DNA of 64,000 nucleotides from a bacterium (GTDB lineage Bacteria > Gemmatimonadota > Gemmatimonadetes > Longimicrobiales > RSA9): assembly GCA_003242735.1 (NCBI GenBank), contig QGVH01000001.1, positions 62,001 to 126,000 of the forward strand, in the 5' to 3' direction. Positions within the stretch are counted from its first letter, which is position 1; each line of letters begins with the position of its first letter. Made by a program: the position numbers and the translations under genes. This document shows, piece after piece, positions 8,390 through 16,671 of the stretch. Below the pieces are notes generated by a model. The model ran no database searches. It saw nothing but the letters and a program-made list of their open reading frames with translations, and had not been told where the DNA came from.

Positions 8390-8959
8390 TCAGTGGCAGG
8401 GCCGGCCGCGGTAGGTGGGCCTGGGGTCCGAAGTGACGATGGTCCGCGGCGCGGGGCAGCCCACGACCCACACCGCGACGGCCGCGCCCCGGGGGTCCAG
8501 CCCCGCCGCCGTGAGCCAGCCGCGCTTCACCCTGCCGACGGCGCCCGGCTCGTACAGCGGCGCGCCGCCCGGGTCGTCGGCCGCGTCCGGCCCTTTGATG
8601 AGGGCCGACGTGCCGATGGCGGGAATCGGGGGCACGTCCAGCCGCAGATCGAACACCGTGCCCGCGAGCCCGGGCGTGGGCTCCGGCACCGCGGCGAGGT
8701 CCGGCGACGCGGGCCCCGGAGCGATCGCGGCCAGCGCCTCCGGCTCGCGGATCCGGATCACCTCCGGCAGGCGCTCCGGCGCGACGGGAGGCGACGTCTC
8801 GATGCGCAGCAAACGGAGCGTCGTGTCGGGCCGGACCGCCTGCGGTTCCACCCGGAGCTGCACCAGCGCGAACGCGAGCGCGTGCACGGCGAACGAGACC
8901 GCGATGCCGATCCCGATCGAGCGGCGTCGGAGCGCCTCGTGCCGTCCGCGTCGATCCAT
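8390..8959 (-). CDS. TonB-like membrane-anchored protein (paralogue B)
   Basis: This 189-residue relative of the protein at 1280-2008 starts MDRRGRHE, then has a membrane helix with SFAVHALAFAL, again the TonB-like Ser-x3-His pattern. A Pro/Val/Glu/Ala-rich linker follows, then GAVGRVKRGW matching GSVGRAKGQW of the paralogue, and a C-terminal VGCPAPRT and RPTYRGRPC segment. Both therefore end in a short Cys-Pro-containing tail rather than a TonB domain. GGAGGG sits eight bases before the ATG at 8959. It is transcribed away from pyrE. The function is unknown; the shared anchor suggests that both proteins dock on an ExbBD-like motor or share a partner. Confidence 0.72.
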   Translation of the reverse strand: MDRRGRHEALRRRSIGIGIAVSFAVHALAFALVQLRVEPQAVRPDTTLRLLRIETSPPVAPERLPEVIRIREPEALAAIAPGPASPDLAAVPEPTPGLAGTVFDLRLDVPPIPAIGTSALIKGPDAADDPGGAPLYEPGAVGRVKRGWLTAAGLDPRGAAVAVWVVGCPAPRTIVTSDPRPTYRGRPCH

Positions 8960-8990
8960 CTGCCGTGCCCTCCATCCGGTGTGGCAGCCC

Positions 8991-8996
8991 ATATTA
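8991..8996 (-). promoter_or_regulatory. Candidate -10 for paralogue B
   Basis: The minus strand reads TAATAT here, 32 bases before the start codon, within an otherwise very GC-rich stretch. A -35 element at the right distance is not convincing, so this is a weak call from position and composition. Confidence 0.3.
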
Positions 8997-9117
8997 GGGT
9001 TGCGGCCCGCCCCATCGCCACCCCGTTCCGGCCGACCGCCTTCCGCCAGCCCCGCGCCCGGGGTATGTTTTGCGCCGTTCGCGATGCATCGATGGAACTC
9101 GAACCGAAGACCCTGAC

Positions 9118-9678
9118 GTGTACGATCACCAGGCACTCGTCCGTCTCCTCGCCAGCCGCGCCTACCGCGAAGGCGAGTTCGTTCTCTCGTCCGGCCGCAA
9201 GAGCAACTTCTACCTCGACGCCAAGCAGGTCACCTACGACCCGGTGGGCATCCGCCTCGTGGGCGAGGCCGTCTACGAGCTCATCATGCCGTTCGGCGTC
9301 CAGGCCGTCGGCGGTCTCACCATGGGCGCCGACGCCATCGTCGCCAGCGTCGCGTTCCTCTCGGGCGAGCGCGGCACGCCGATCCCCGGCTTCATCGTCC
9401 GCAAGGAGCCCAAGCAGCACGGGCTCCAGAAGGCCATCGAAGGCGTCTTCCCGCCGGGCGCGCGCTGCGCCATCGTCGAGGACACGCTGACCACCGGCGC
9501 GTCCGCGCTCCGCGCCGTGCAGGCGGTGCGCGACGCCGGTGGCGAGGTCGCCGTCGTCGTGGCGCTCGTGGACCGTCAGGAGGGCGGCGCCGCAGCCATC
9601 GAGAAGGAGGGCATCGAGTTCCGCGCCGTCACCACGGTCGCGGAGATCCGCGAGGCGTTCCATGCCGGGAAAGGATGA
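9118..9678 (+). CDS. pyrE: Orotate phosphoribosyltransferase PyrE
   Basis: This enzyme joins orotate to PRPP to give OMP, the fifth step of de novo pyrimidine synthesis, in the cytosol. The PRPP-binding motif is AIVEDTLTTGASA, and LSSGRKSNFYLDAK near the N-terminus with IRKEPKQHG carries the lysine residues that contact orotate and pyrophosphate. With a GTG start at 9118 the protein has 186 residues, normal for the family. There is no in-frame ATG; a TTG at 9070 would add 16 residues. A possible -10 (TATGTT) lies at 9065-9070. The gene is divergent from paralogue B. Confidence 0.93.
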   Translation: MYDHQALVRLLASRAYREGEFVLSSGRKSNFYLDAKQVTYDPVGIRLVGEAVYELIMPFGVQAVGGLTMGADAIVASVAFLSGERGTPIPGFIVRKEPKQHGLQKAIEGVFPPGARCAIVEDTLTTGASALRAVQAVRDAGGEVAVVVALVDRQEGGAAAIEKEGIEFRAVTTVAEIREAFHAGKG

Positions 9679-9684
9679 GCGAAA

Positions 9685-9715
9685 GGCCGCCTGCGGGCTG
9701 ACCCGCCAGGCGGCC
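9685..9715. terminator. Terminator between pyrE and rtcB
   Basis: GGCCGCCTGCGGG (9685-9697) pairs with CCCGCCAGGCGGCC (9702-9715) with one bulged base and a CTGA loop. It begins seven bases after the pyrE stop. A second hairpin, CCCCGCC with GGCGGGG, lies near 9796-9820 next to the end of the convergent rtcB gene and may serve that side. Confidence 0.65.
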
Positions 9716-9837
9716 GTCGCCGCGCGCTGCAGACCGGACGCTGCGCCCCACCACCGCGCACGCCCGCTCGCCTCACGGCTGCCTCGGCCGGCCCCGCCCT
9801 CGCCCGGGAGGCGGGGAAACGGGGGCAGGCCCTGGCC

Positions 9838-11070
9838 TCAATCCTTGTACGGATCGTACTCGTTCTCGCCCGCCATCACCACGATCAGCGGCCGCAGCGT
9901 GTGCAGCACCTCGATGGTCGAGCCCTGCGCCGCGAGCACCTCGGGCAGCCGCCGGTAGACGTGCGGGCTCTCGTCCAGCCCGCCGCCGCGGAGCACCACG
10001 CCCTTCTTCCGCACCCACTCGTGCATCATCTCCGGGGTCACCAGCCCCGGCTTCAGCACCTTGCCCGAGCGGCGCTTGCGCTTCCCCGCCGCGGCCGTGC
10101 GGCTCATGATCCGGCCGGCGCCGTGCACCGTGGAGTACAGCGCGGCGCGCTGCTCGGCGAGCGTCTCCTCGTCGGCACGCTCGGGGGGCGTGCCCTGGAC
10201 GATCACCGCGTCATCCCCCATCGAGCCGCCGATGAAGCCCTTCTGCCCGGGGAACGCCGGCGTGGCGCCCTTCCGCACGACAATGAACTCCTCGCCGTCG
10301 TGCGTCTCGCGCCAGGCGTAGTTGTGGTGGTTGTGGACGAGCTCCAGCTCGCGGCCGCCCATGATCTGCACCACCTTGCGCGCCACCCACTCGCGGCCCG
10401 CGTACGCGTAGCGCCCAGCCAGCTCCATCAGGTGCCAGTAGTCGTGGCCGAGCGGACTGTCCAGCGCGAGCAGCACCTCACGCTCCGGCACCCGCTCGCC
10501 CCAATTGCGGCCCTGCCCGAGGGCGAGGAAGCCGGAGGCCACGGTGTAGCCGAAGCCGCGCGAGCCGAAGTGCACGCCGACCCACAGCCGGTCCTGCTCG
10601 TCGGCGAACACGTCCACGTAGTGGTTGCCGCTGCCGACCGTGCCGAGCTGCGACCGCGCCTTCTCCCGGAGATCGTGGCGGTGCCTCGCCGGGACGGCGT
10701 CCCACGCCGGGTCGTCGAACAGGGGGTGGTCCACCGGCGCATCGTCCGCCGTGTTCTTGCGGCCGATGCCGAAACTGACCTGGTCCTGGATCTCGTCGGC
10801 CAGGGCGTTCAGCCGCCGGCGGACCTCCTCTTCGCTCCTGCCGAGGTCCGCGAGCGTCAGGTCCGTCCGGATCGCGGCGTTGCCGCACGCGATGTCGAAG
10901 CCGACGCCCACCACGGAGACCTTGTCGCGGTACGCCGCCACGCCGCCGATCGGCATCACGTAGCCGACGTGCCCGTCCGCCATGAGCGCGGCCCGCTCGG
11001 CGCGCTGCGCAACGGTCTGGATCTGCGCCAGGGTCTCCTGGTCGTGCTGTCCGAAGATCTTTATCCGCAT
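9838..11070 (-). CDS. rtcB: RtcB family RNA ligase
   Basis: This is a 410-residue GTP- and Mn-dependent 3'-5' RNA ligase of the RtcB type, which joins 2',3'-cyclic-phosphate or 3'-phosphate ends to 5'-OH ends in RNA repair. Signature blocks are GVGFDIACGNAA (metal-binding Asp and Cys), GSGNHYVDVF, HFGSRGFGY, LVHNHHNYAW, RKGATPAFPGQKGFIGGSMG and TVHGAGRIMSR. The histidine in HGAGR is the expected guanylylated residue. It is shorter than the archaeal enzyme, like many bacterial stand-alone RtcBs. No RtcA, RtcR or archease neighbour is present. The ATG at 11070 has only a weak TTGGAG site. Confidence 0.93.
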   Translation of the reverse strand: MRIKIFGQHDQETLAQIQTVAQRAERAALMADGHVGYVMPIGGVAAYRDKVSVVGVGFDIACGNAAIRTDLTLADLGRSEEEVRRRLNALADEIQDQVSFGIGRKNTADDAPVDHPLFDDPAWDAVPARHRHDLREKARSQLGTVGSGNHYVDVFADEQDRLWVGVHFGSRGFGYTVASGFLALGQGRNWGERVPEREVLLALDSPLGHDYWHLMELAGRYAYAGREWVARKVVQIMGGRELELVHNHHNYAWRETHDGEEFIVVRKGATPAFPGQKGFIGGSMGDDAVIVQGTPPERADEETLAEQRAALYSTVHGAGRIMSRTAAAGKRKRRSGKVLKPGLVTPEMMHEWVRKKGVVLRGGGLDESPHVYRRLPEVLAAQGSTIEVLHTLRPLIVVMAGENEYDPYKD

Positions 11071-11477
11071 GTTCGGTTCGGAAACTCCAACAGCGACGAA
11101 GTCTCTGCCATCTGGATGAACCCGGCCGGCCCGGCAGTGGTGCCCGCGTGACCCGGCCGGCCGCGACGCGATCGAGCCGCCGAGCCCCCGGCCCTACGCC
11201 TGATGAGCGCTGGGCTCCAGGCCCTGAAGTTCGAGGCCTGCTGATCGGCCGAGTCCCGCGTGTGTGCGCGCCGCGAGGGCGAGGCGGGCACCTGTCCAGC
11301 CGCCTCGGCCCGTTTCCCTCCGCCGTGGCGCGCCGCCTGCGATGCGCCTCCCTGACCGCGACGCGCCTGGCCGACGCGCAAGCCGGATAGAGTATTCGAT
11401 CCCCTGCCCGGACGCACGAGGCGCGCCGGACACTCGCCACGACCCCGCGCGGGTCGGAGACCGCGGCGTCGCACGCC
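11071..11477. other. Divergent intergenic region rtcB / MBL hydrolase
   Basis: This gap of 407 bases holds the promoters of two divergent genes, but I see no convincing -10/-35 pair. The 12-mer ACCCGGCCGGCC occurs at 11120-11131 and 11151-11162. No gene or RNA structure is recognised. Confidence 0.4.
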
Positions 11478-12200
11478 ATGATCCTGAGGTTCCTGGGCAC
11501 GAGAGGCGAGATCGAGGCGCGCACCCGCGCGCACCGGATGCACGCGTCGCTCGAGGTGGCGTACCGCGGCCGCAGCGTGATGATCGACTGCGGTTCGGAC
11601 TGGCGTGAGCGGGTGTGGCGGCTCGCGCCGAGGGCCATCGTGCTCACGCACGCCCACCCGGACCACGCCGGCGGGCTCGTGGACGGCGCGCCCTGCCCGG
11701 TCTGGGCCACGGAGGAGACGTGGCGCGCGCTCGAGCGTTACCCCGTCGCGGACCGGCGCGTCCTCCGGCCCCGCGTCGCCACGCGGATCCGGGGCATCAC
11801 GTTCGAGGCGTTCCCGGTGGTGCACTCGCTCATCGCGCCGGCGGTCGGCCTGCGGATCACGGCCGGCCGTGCACGCGTCTTCTACGTGCCGGACCTGGTC
11901 TCCATCCCGGACCGCGCCGCGGCGCTGCGGGACGTGGACATTTACGTGGGCGACGGCGCTTCGCTCGTGCGCCCGCTGGTGCGCCGGCGGGATGGCACGC
12001 TGATCGGCCACGTGGCGGTGCGCACGCAGCTCGGCTGGTGCGCGAAGGAGGGCGTGCCACGCGCCATCATCACGCACTGCGGCAGCCAGATCGTGACGGC
12101 GGACGGGCGCGCGGTCGCCGCCCGCGTGCGCGCCATGGGCGAGGCGCGCGGGGTGCGGGCGGAGGTGGCGCGGGACGGGCTGGAGGTGCGGCTGCCGTGA
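11478..12200 (+). CDS. MBL-fold metallohydrolase
   Basis: This 240-residue soluble metallo-beta-lactamase-fold protein has the metal motif LTHAHPDHAGG at about residues 56-66, with an earlier aspartate in MIDCGSDW. Later ligands are probably His in PVVHSL, Asp in VPDLVS and the final His in ITHCGSQ. The short length and the MILRFLGTRGE start fit the RNase Z/PhnP-like clan of small phosphodiesterases rather than lactamases. The substrate is unknown. The gene stands alone and converges with the M20 peptidase gene. Confidence 0.82.
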   Translation: MILRFLGTRGEIEARTRAHRMHASLEVAYRGRSVMIDCGSDWRERVWRLAPRAIVLTHAHPDHAGGLVDGAPCPVWATEETWRALERYPVADRRVLRPRVATRIRGITFEAFPVVHSLIAPAVGLRITAGRARVFYVPDLVSIPDRAAALRDVDIYVGDGASLVRPLVRRRDGTLIGHVAVRTQLGWCAKEGVPRAIITHCGSQIVTADGRAVAARVRAMGEARGVRAEVARDGLEVRLP

Positions 12201-12252
12201 AGCGCCCGGTCAGCCGGCTGCCGTGAAGCGCCCCCGGCCGCCGTGAAGCGCC
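12195..12252. repeat. Three copies of CCGTGAAGCGCC
   Basis: CCGTGAAGCGCC occurs at 12195-12206, 12221-12232 and 12241-12252. The first copy contains the stop codon of the MBL gene and the others fill the short space before the convergent peptidase gene. This looks like local duplication at the 3' end. Confidence 0.7.
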
Positions 12253-12255
12253 TCC

Positions 12256-13686
12256 TCAGTCGCTCGCGCTCCGCGTGGTCAGCTCCTTGACCAGCCGGTA
12301 CAGGAACTCCTGCCCCTCGTAGAACGCGGCGGCCGGGATGTGCTCGTCCATCCCGTGGGCGTTGGTCTCGCCGTAGAACAGGCCCGAGACGCCGTACACC
12401 GGGATCCCCGCGTTGCGGAGGTACAGGCCGTCGGTCGCGCCGGTGGACATGGTCGGCACTACGGGCACGCCCGGCCACATCTCGGCCGTCACCCGCTCGA
12501 TCGCCCCCAGCACCTCCGCCGTCAGCGGCGAGGGCGGGCTGTCCTTGGCTTCGTCCACCGGCGTGATCCGCAGTGTCGGCACCGCCGCGACGCGCTCCAG
12601 CGTGCGCTGCACCTCCCCGGGGTCCTCGTCCGGCAGCAACCGGCAGTTCACGTTGGCGCGCGCACGCTGCGGCAGCGCGTTGGGCGCGTGGCCGCCCGAG
12701 AGCATCGTCGCGACGCACGTCGTCCGCAACATGGCGTTCAACCGAGGATCTGCGCTCAGAGTGCGGATCGCCGCGGTGTCGGACTCGTCCGCGAGCAGCC
12801 GCCGGATCGCGTCGGCCTGCTGCGGTCCGACCAGGGCTGCGGAGCGCTCGAAGTACGCGCGCGTCACCTCGTTCAGCCGTACCGGGAACCGGTGCGCCGC
12901 GATGCGCACGAGCGCCTGCGCCAGCTCGTTGATGGCGTTGTCCTCCCGCGGCTGCGACGAGTGGCCGCCCGGGTTCGTCACCTCCAGCGTGAAGTCCAGG
13001 TACTTCTTCTCCGCCGCCTGCACCGTGTTCGCCACACGGCGCCCGTTCTCCACGATCCCGCCGCCGCCCTCGTTCAGCGCGAACGCCGCGTCGATGAGGT
13101 CGCGGCGGTTCTCCAGCAGCCAGCGCACGCCGTTGGCCGGCCCGCCTTCCTCATCCGCCGTCAGCGCCACGACGATGTCCCGGTCCGGGACGTATCCCTC
13201 CTCCTTCATGCGGATGAGGTTGGCGATGTAGATCGCCGCCTCGTCCTTGTCGTCCGCCGTGCCGCGCCCGTAGAACACGCCGTCCCGCTCGGTCAGCTCG
13301 AACGGCGGCACCGTCCAGTCGGCGGGGTCCGCCTCCACCACGTCGATGTGCGCGAGGAGGAGGATCGGCTTCTCCCCCGTATCACGCCCCCGCAGCCGCG
13401 CGACCAGGTTCCCCTTGCGGGGCATCGGCTCCACGACGACGACGTCCTCCTCCGGGAACCCGGCGGCGAGCAGCCTTCGCCGCATCGCCTCCGCCGCGGC
13501 GGTGTTGTCGCCTTGGCTGTCCGTCGTGTTGATCGCGACCAGCTCCGCCAGGATCTCGCGGGCGAGCTGCTGCCAGCGCTCCGGCGGCCTCGGGCCAGGC
13601 GGCGCGGCGTGCTCGGGCTGCGCCGCGAGGGGAGCGGCGATGATGAGGGCGGCGAGCAGGGCGGGCGGGGTGAGTGGCCGAAGCAT
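12256..13686 (-). CDS. Secreted M20 family metallopeptidase
   Basis: This 476-residue di-zinc peptidase has a signal peptide ending near AAPLAAQ (about residue 22). Metal and catalytic residues are visible: His113 and Asp115 in LAHIDVVEAD, Asp146 in GRGTADDKD, Glu179/Glu180 in TADEEGG, and a final His in NAHGMDEHIP. The central lid domain contains NPGGHSSQP and SGGHAPNALP. Members cleave dipeptides or hydrolyse N-acyl amino acids; the variant here resembles M20 carboxypeptidases of environmental bacteria. GGAGGT precedes the ATG at 13686. Reading frames extending further upstream are artefacts of the stop-poor repeat region. Confidence 0.9.
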   Translation of the reverse strand: MLRPLTPPALLAALIIAAPLAAQPEHAAPPGPRPPERWQQLAREILAELVAINTTDSQGDNTAAAEAMRRRLLAAGFPEEDVVVVEPMPRKGNLVARLRGRDTGEKPILLLAHIDVVEADPADWTVPPFELTERDGVFYGRGTADDKDEAAIYIANLIRMKEEGYVPDRDIVVALTADEEGGPANGVRWLLENRRDLIDAAFALNEGGGGIVENGRRVANTVQAAEKKYLDFTLEVTNPGGHSSQPREDNAINELAQALVRIAAHRFPVRLNEVTRAYFERSAALVGPQQADAIRRLLADESDTAAIRTLSADPRLNAMLRTTCVATMLSGGHAPNALPQRARANVNCRLLPDEDPGEVQRTLERVAAVPTLRITPVDEAKDSPPSPLTAEVLGAIERVTAEMWPGVPVVPTMSTGATDGLYLRNAGIPVYGVSGLFYGETNAHGMDEHIPAAAFYEGQEFLYRLVKELTTRSASD

Positions 13687-14063
13687 CACGAGACCTCCAG
13701 CGCTCGGGTTCCGCGCTTGCCCGGATTCCGCGCGGCAGGAGCTCCAGCAGTCTGATGGCGTGCGGCGGCTCCCGCGGCGGGCGGCGTTCCCCGTGGCGGC
13801 CGACACGCCTCGCTGCGGCCGCGCCGGCCGCAGCGCGATCAGACGCGCCCGGAGCGTGCTCGGTCGCACGGTGCGGCGAAGAGTAGGGCCCATGCGACCA
13901 CGCCGAAAGAGAGGCCACGCCGGATGAGCGGCTCGGGCGACGCACGGCAGGCCGCCGCGGGCGCCGCCCAATCCCCGATCGTCGCGGCGTCCACCTGCTC
14001 GCGGCGGCGCCCCCCGCGCATCGCGGCGCCGAGGCGCCGCACTCGTCCATGCGCGCCCCGGAG

Positions 14064-14115
14064 TTTTCCACGTCCCAGGCGCGAATATCCACCATCCAGG
14101 CGCGAGTTGTCCACA
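14064..14115. repeat. Three DnaA-box-like TCCAC repeats at 21-22-bp spacing
   Basis: TTTTCCACG (14064-14072), ATATCCACC (14085-14093) and TTGTCCACA (14107-14115) sit in phase, separated by near-identical CCAGGCGCGA linkers. The last one differs at a single base from the DnaA consensus TTATCCACA. Two helical turns separate neighbouring sites, which suits cooperative protein binding. Confidence 0.55.
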
Positions 14116-14164
14116 ACGGGCGCGGAAAAGCGGGCGTAGTCGCGGGCCGACGGCGCTTGCCGGA

Positions 14165-14280
14165 CGCCGGTCGCTGGTCACCGCTCGCCGGATGTCGCTC
14201 GCCGGTCGCCGGTCGCCGGTCACGGGTCGCTGGTCACCGCCCGCTGCCCGCCGGTCGCCGCTCGCCGGTCGCCGCCCACC
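14165..14280. repeat. GGTCGCCGGTCG low-complexity repeat block
   Basis: Irregular repeats of CGCTCGCCGGT and GGTCGCCGGTC fill about 115 bases. The 16-mer GGTCGCTGGTCACCGC occurs twice, about 58 bases apart. It has no coding support. Confidence 0.65.
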
Positions 14281-14525
14281 GCCACAACGCCCGTCGCTGC
14301 GCGGGATCGCCGCGGCAAAGCCCCCGACTCGTCTGAGCTGAGGACGACGCGTTGGATCCATCCCGCGCGCGGCGCGGCAAAGCTCCATCGCCCGGACGGA
14401 CTGCGTCGCGAATGTGGAAGTTAACCGCCTCCGGCGCGGCCAACGCCCCGTGCCGCCCCCCGGCCGCGCCGCGACCATGGAGGTTGGCCGCGCCTGCGGC
14501 GACCTGCCGACCCGGCCGCGGCGGC

Positions 14526-14743
14526 TTCCTACACCCGACGCGGGCTCCACACTCGCACCGGCTTTCAGACCCGCACCGGCTTTCACACCCGCACCGGCTC
14601 CACACACCCGCCGCCGCCTCCACACCCGTATGGCCTCCACGCTCGCGGCTGCCTCTACACCCGGCGGGCCTGCCTCACCCGCCAGTCTGCCACACTCGCC
14701 CCGGCCTCCACACCCGCGACGGCCCTCCCGACCCGCGGCGGCT
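14526..14743. repeat. Diverged tandem array, about twelve 17-19-bp units
   Basis: Units approximate TCCACACCCGCACCGGCT. The three best copies follow one another from 14547 (TCCACACTCGCACCGGCT, TTCAGACCCGCACCGGCT, TTCACACCCGCACCGGCT), and the rest decay on either side. It lies upstream of the S41 protease gene and is probably a degenerate minisatellite. The units are contiguous, with no unique spacers, so it is not CRISPR. Confidence 0.7.
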
Positions 14744-15037
14744 CTCTTGACCCCGCGGTGTCCTCCGTGCGCGGGCGGCCGTGCGCCGCACCACGCTGCA
14801 CTCGCCTCACCCCGCGGCCGGCCGCTCCCGGCGACCGGGATGACGGAGAGCGCATCGTGCCGCCCCACCGGCCCACGGCCGCCCCCGGCGACCAGGCCCG
14901 CCCCCCCGCTGCGCCCGCCAACCTCCCCCTCGCGCCACACTGGCGCCGGCCGGGCTCTCTGGGTATGCTTGAGAGTACCGCTAACGGCGCCGCGGGGCGG
15001 ACAGCCCCGTCCCGCTCTCATCCAGGAGGTCACACCA

Positions 15038-16612
15038 ATGCGTAGGTCGGGGCTGATCGTCGGAGCCCTGCTGCTGCTCGTTACTTCCGTCGGGGCAGGG
15101 TTCATTGTCCAGAATCGCGGGCCGCGCGACGCTGCCCGCCTGTTCGCCCAGGTCTTCCAGCACATCGAGCGCAACGCCGTCGAGCCGCTGGACCGGAACG
15201 CCATCTACGAGATGGCCACCCGCGGACTCATCGAGCAGCTCGACGACCCGTACGCCGCACTGTACTCGCCCGAGGAGATCGCCCGCTTCTCCCGCGAGCA
15301 GGTCGGCTCCGCCTACGGCGGGCTCGGCATGCAAATCGAGGACCAGCGCGGCGTCGCCACCGTCACCCGCGTGTTCCCCAACTCGCCCGCGGAGCGCGGC
15401 GCCGTGCGCCCGGGCGACCGCATCGTCGAGATCGACGGCGAGCCCACCCGCGGCCTGAAGCTGGAGGAGGTGTCCAGCCGCCTGCTCGGCCGGCCCGGCA
15501 CCGAGGTCGAGGTCACGTTCGTACGGGCGGGGGTGGACGAGCCGATCCGCGGCCGCTTCACCCGCGCCATCATCCACATCCCGGCCGTGCCGTTCGCGAT
15601 CCTCCTCGACGACGGCGTGGGCTACATCCCGCTCCAGCGCTTCAACGAGAACGCCGGCGAGGAGGTCGCACAGGCGGTGCGCTCGCTGCGGCGGCAGGGC
15701 GCGTCCGCCTTCATCATCGACCTGCGCGGCAACAGCGGCGGCAGCCTCGACGCGGCCGTGGACATCAGCGACCTCTTCCTCCAGCGCGGGCAGACCATCG
15801 TCACCGTCCGCTACCGCAACCAGCCGACGGACGAGTACCGCGCCCGCGGCCGCACCGTCGTCGGCGACGAGCCGATCGTCGTCCTCGTGGACGGCTACTC
15901 CGCCTCCGCCTCCGAGATCGTGGCGGGCGCGCTCCAGGACCACGACCGCGCGGTCATCGTCGGCACCACCACGTTCGGCAAGGGGCTGGTCCAGAACGTC
16001 TACGCGCTGGACGGCGGGTGGGCGCTCAAGCTCACCACCGGCAAGTGGTACACGCCCAGCGGGCGGCTCATCCAGAAGGAGCCGCGGCGAGACAACGGAA
16101 CGGCTGCCGGGCACGATGATGCGCCGGCCGACCGGATCTTCCGCTCCGACGGCGGCCGCCCGCTGCGCGGCGGCGGAGGCATCATCCCGGACGTCGTCGT
16201 CGAGCCCGACACGCTCGATGAGAACGCCCAGGCGTTCCTCCGCGCCATCGGCTCGGCCTCATCCCAGGTCTACGTCGCCATCTACGACCTGGCCCTGACG
16301 CTGAGGGACCGCGTCCGGCCGGACTTCACCGTCCCCGCCGCCTGGCGCGACGAGCTGTACCGCAGGATCCGGAACGACGGCGTCGAGGTGCCGCGCGAGA
16401 CGTTCGACGCGGCGGCGCCCTTCATCGACCGCCTGCTCGAGCAGCGCGTCGCTTCCCTCGCCTTCGGCGACTCCGCCTCGTTCCGGCGCGCCAGCCGCCA
16501 CGACGCACAGGTCCAGACGGCGATCGACCTGCTCCGCCAGGCCAGCACGCAGAAGGAGCTGCTCGCCCTCGTCACCGCGAGCACCGGAAAGGCCGCCCGC
16601 TCCATGGAGTGA
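15038..16612 (+). CDS. S41 family C-terminal processing peptidase
   Basis: This 524-residue periplasmic protease has one N-terminal membrane segment (residues about 5-25) followed by a regulatory helix region, a PDZ domain (about 85-170, GGLGMQI and GAVRPGDRIVEIDG) and the S41 catalytic domain. The DLRGNSGG segment (228-235), the serine of SASASE (about 288-293) and Lys315 in TTFGKG form the family Ser-Lys active site. A C-terminal extension of about 130 residues includes further helical sequence. Such enzymes trim C-termini of envelope proteins or activate peptidoglycan hydrolases. AGGAGGT lies before the ATG at 15038, and a possible -10 (TATGCT) is near 14963. Confidence 0.93.
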   Translation: MRRSGLIVGALLLLVTSVGAGFIVQNRGPRDAARLFAQVFQHIERNAVEPLDRNAIYEMATRGLIEQLDDPYAALYSPEEIARFSREQVGSAYGGLGMQIEDQRGVATVTRVFPNSPAERGAVRPGDRIVEIDGEPTRGLKLEEVSSRLLGRPGTEVEVTFVRAGVDEPIRGRFTRAIIHIPAVPFAILLDDGVGYIPLQRFNENAGEEVAQAVRSLRRQGASAFIIDLRGNSGGSLDAAVDISDLFLQRGQTIVTVRYRNQPTDEYRARGRTVVGDEPIVVLVDGYSASASEIVAGALQDHDRAVIVGTTTFGKGLVQNVYALDGGWALKLTTGKWYTPSGRLIQKEPRRDNGTAAGHDDAPADRIFRSDGGRPLRGGGGIIPDVVVEPDTLDENAQAFLRAIGSASSQVYVAIYDLALTLRDRVRPDFTVPAAWRDELYRRIRNDGVEVPRETFDAAAPFIDRLLEQRVASLAFGDSASFRRASRHDAQVQTAIDLLRQASTQKELLALVTASTGKAARSME

Positions 16613-16637
16613 TCCCTCACGCGGGCTGGAGAAGCCG

Positions 16638-16671
16638 AGCGGGCCGGTGGCCACAGAGCCGCCGGCCCGCT
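16638..16671 (+). terminator. Terminator hairpin after the S41 protease gene
   Basis: AGCGGGCCGGTGGC and GCCGCCGGCCCGCT form a 14-bp stem with one G-U pair and a six-base loop, 25 bases after the stop. Nearly the same stem recurs at 18052-18088. Confidence 0.7.

Larger units (their letters stand above)
13687..15037. other. 1.35-kb repeat-rich intergenic region
   Basis: No gene is supported here. The region separates two divergent protease genes and contains three distinct repeat families, annotated separately: DnaA-box-like trios at 14064-14115, a GGTCGCCGGTCG-type low-complexity block at 14165-14280, and twelve diverged 17-19-bp units at 14526-14743. GCGGCAAAGC also occurs twice, near 14312 and 14374. 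Open frames run through it only because stop codons are rare at this G+C content. Confidence 0.6.

Noticed and set aside
14064-14115. Chromosomal origin of replication
   Set aside because: There is no dnaA, dnaN, gidA or rpmH gene nearby, no AT-rich unwinding region, and only one box is close to consensus.
14526-14743. CRISPR array
   Set aside because: Units are contiguous and diverged, 17-19 bp long, with no unique spacers, and no cas gene is in the window.
14414-15037. Extension of the S41 protease to 732 residues
   Set aside because: AGGAGGT and a membrane signal fix the start at 15038. The upstream part translates the tandem array.
12256-15204. Extension of the M20 peptidase to 982 residues
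   Set aside because: The signal peptide and a GGAGGT ribosome site place the start at 13686. The extension translates the intergenic repeats into GDRRPAS-type low-complexity sequence.
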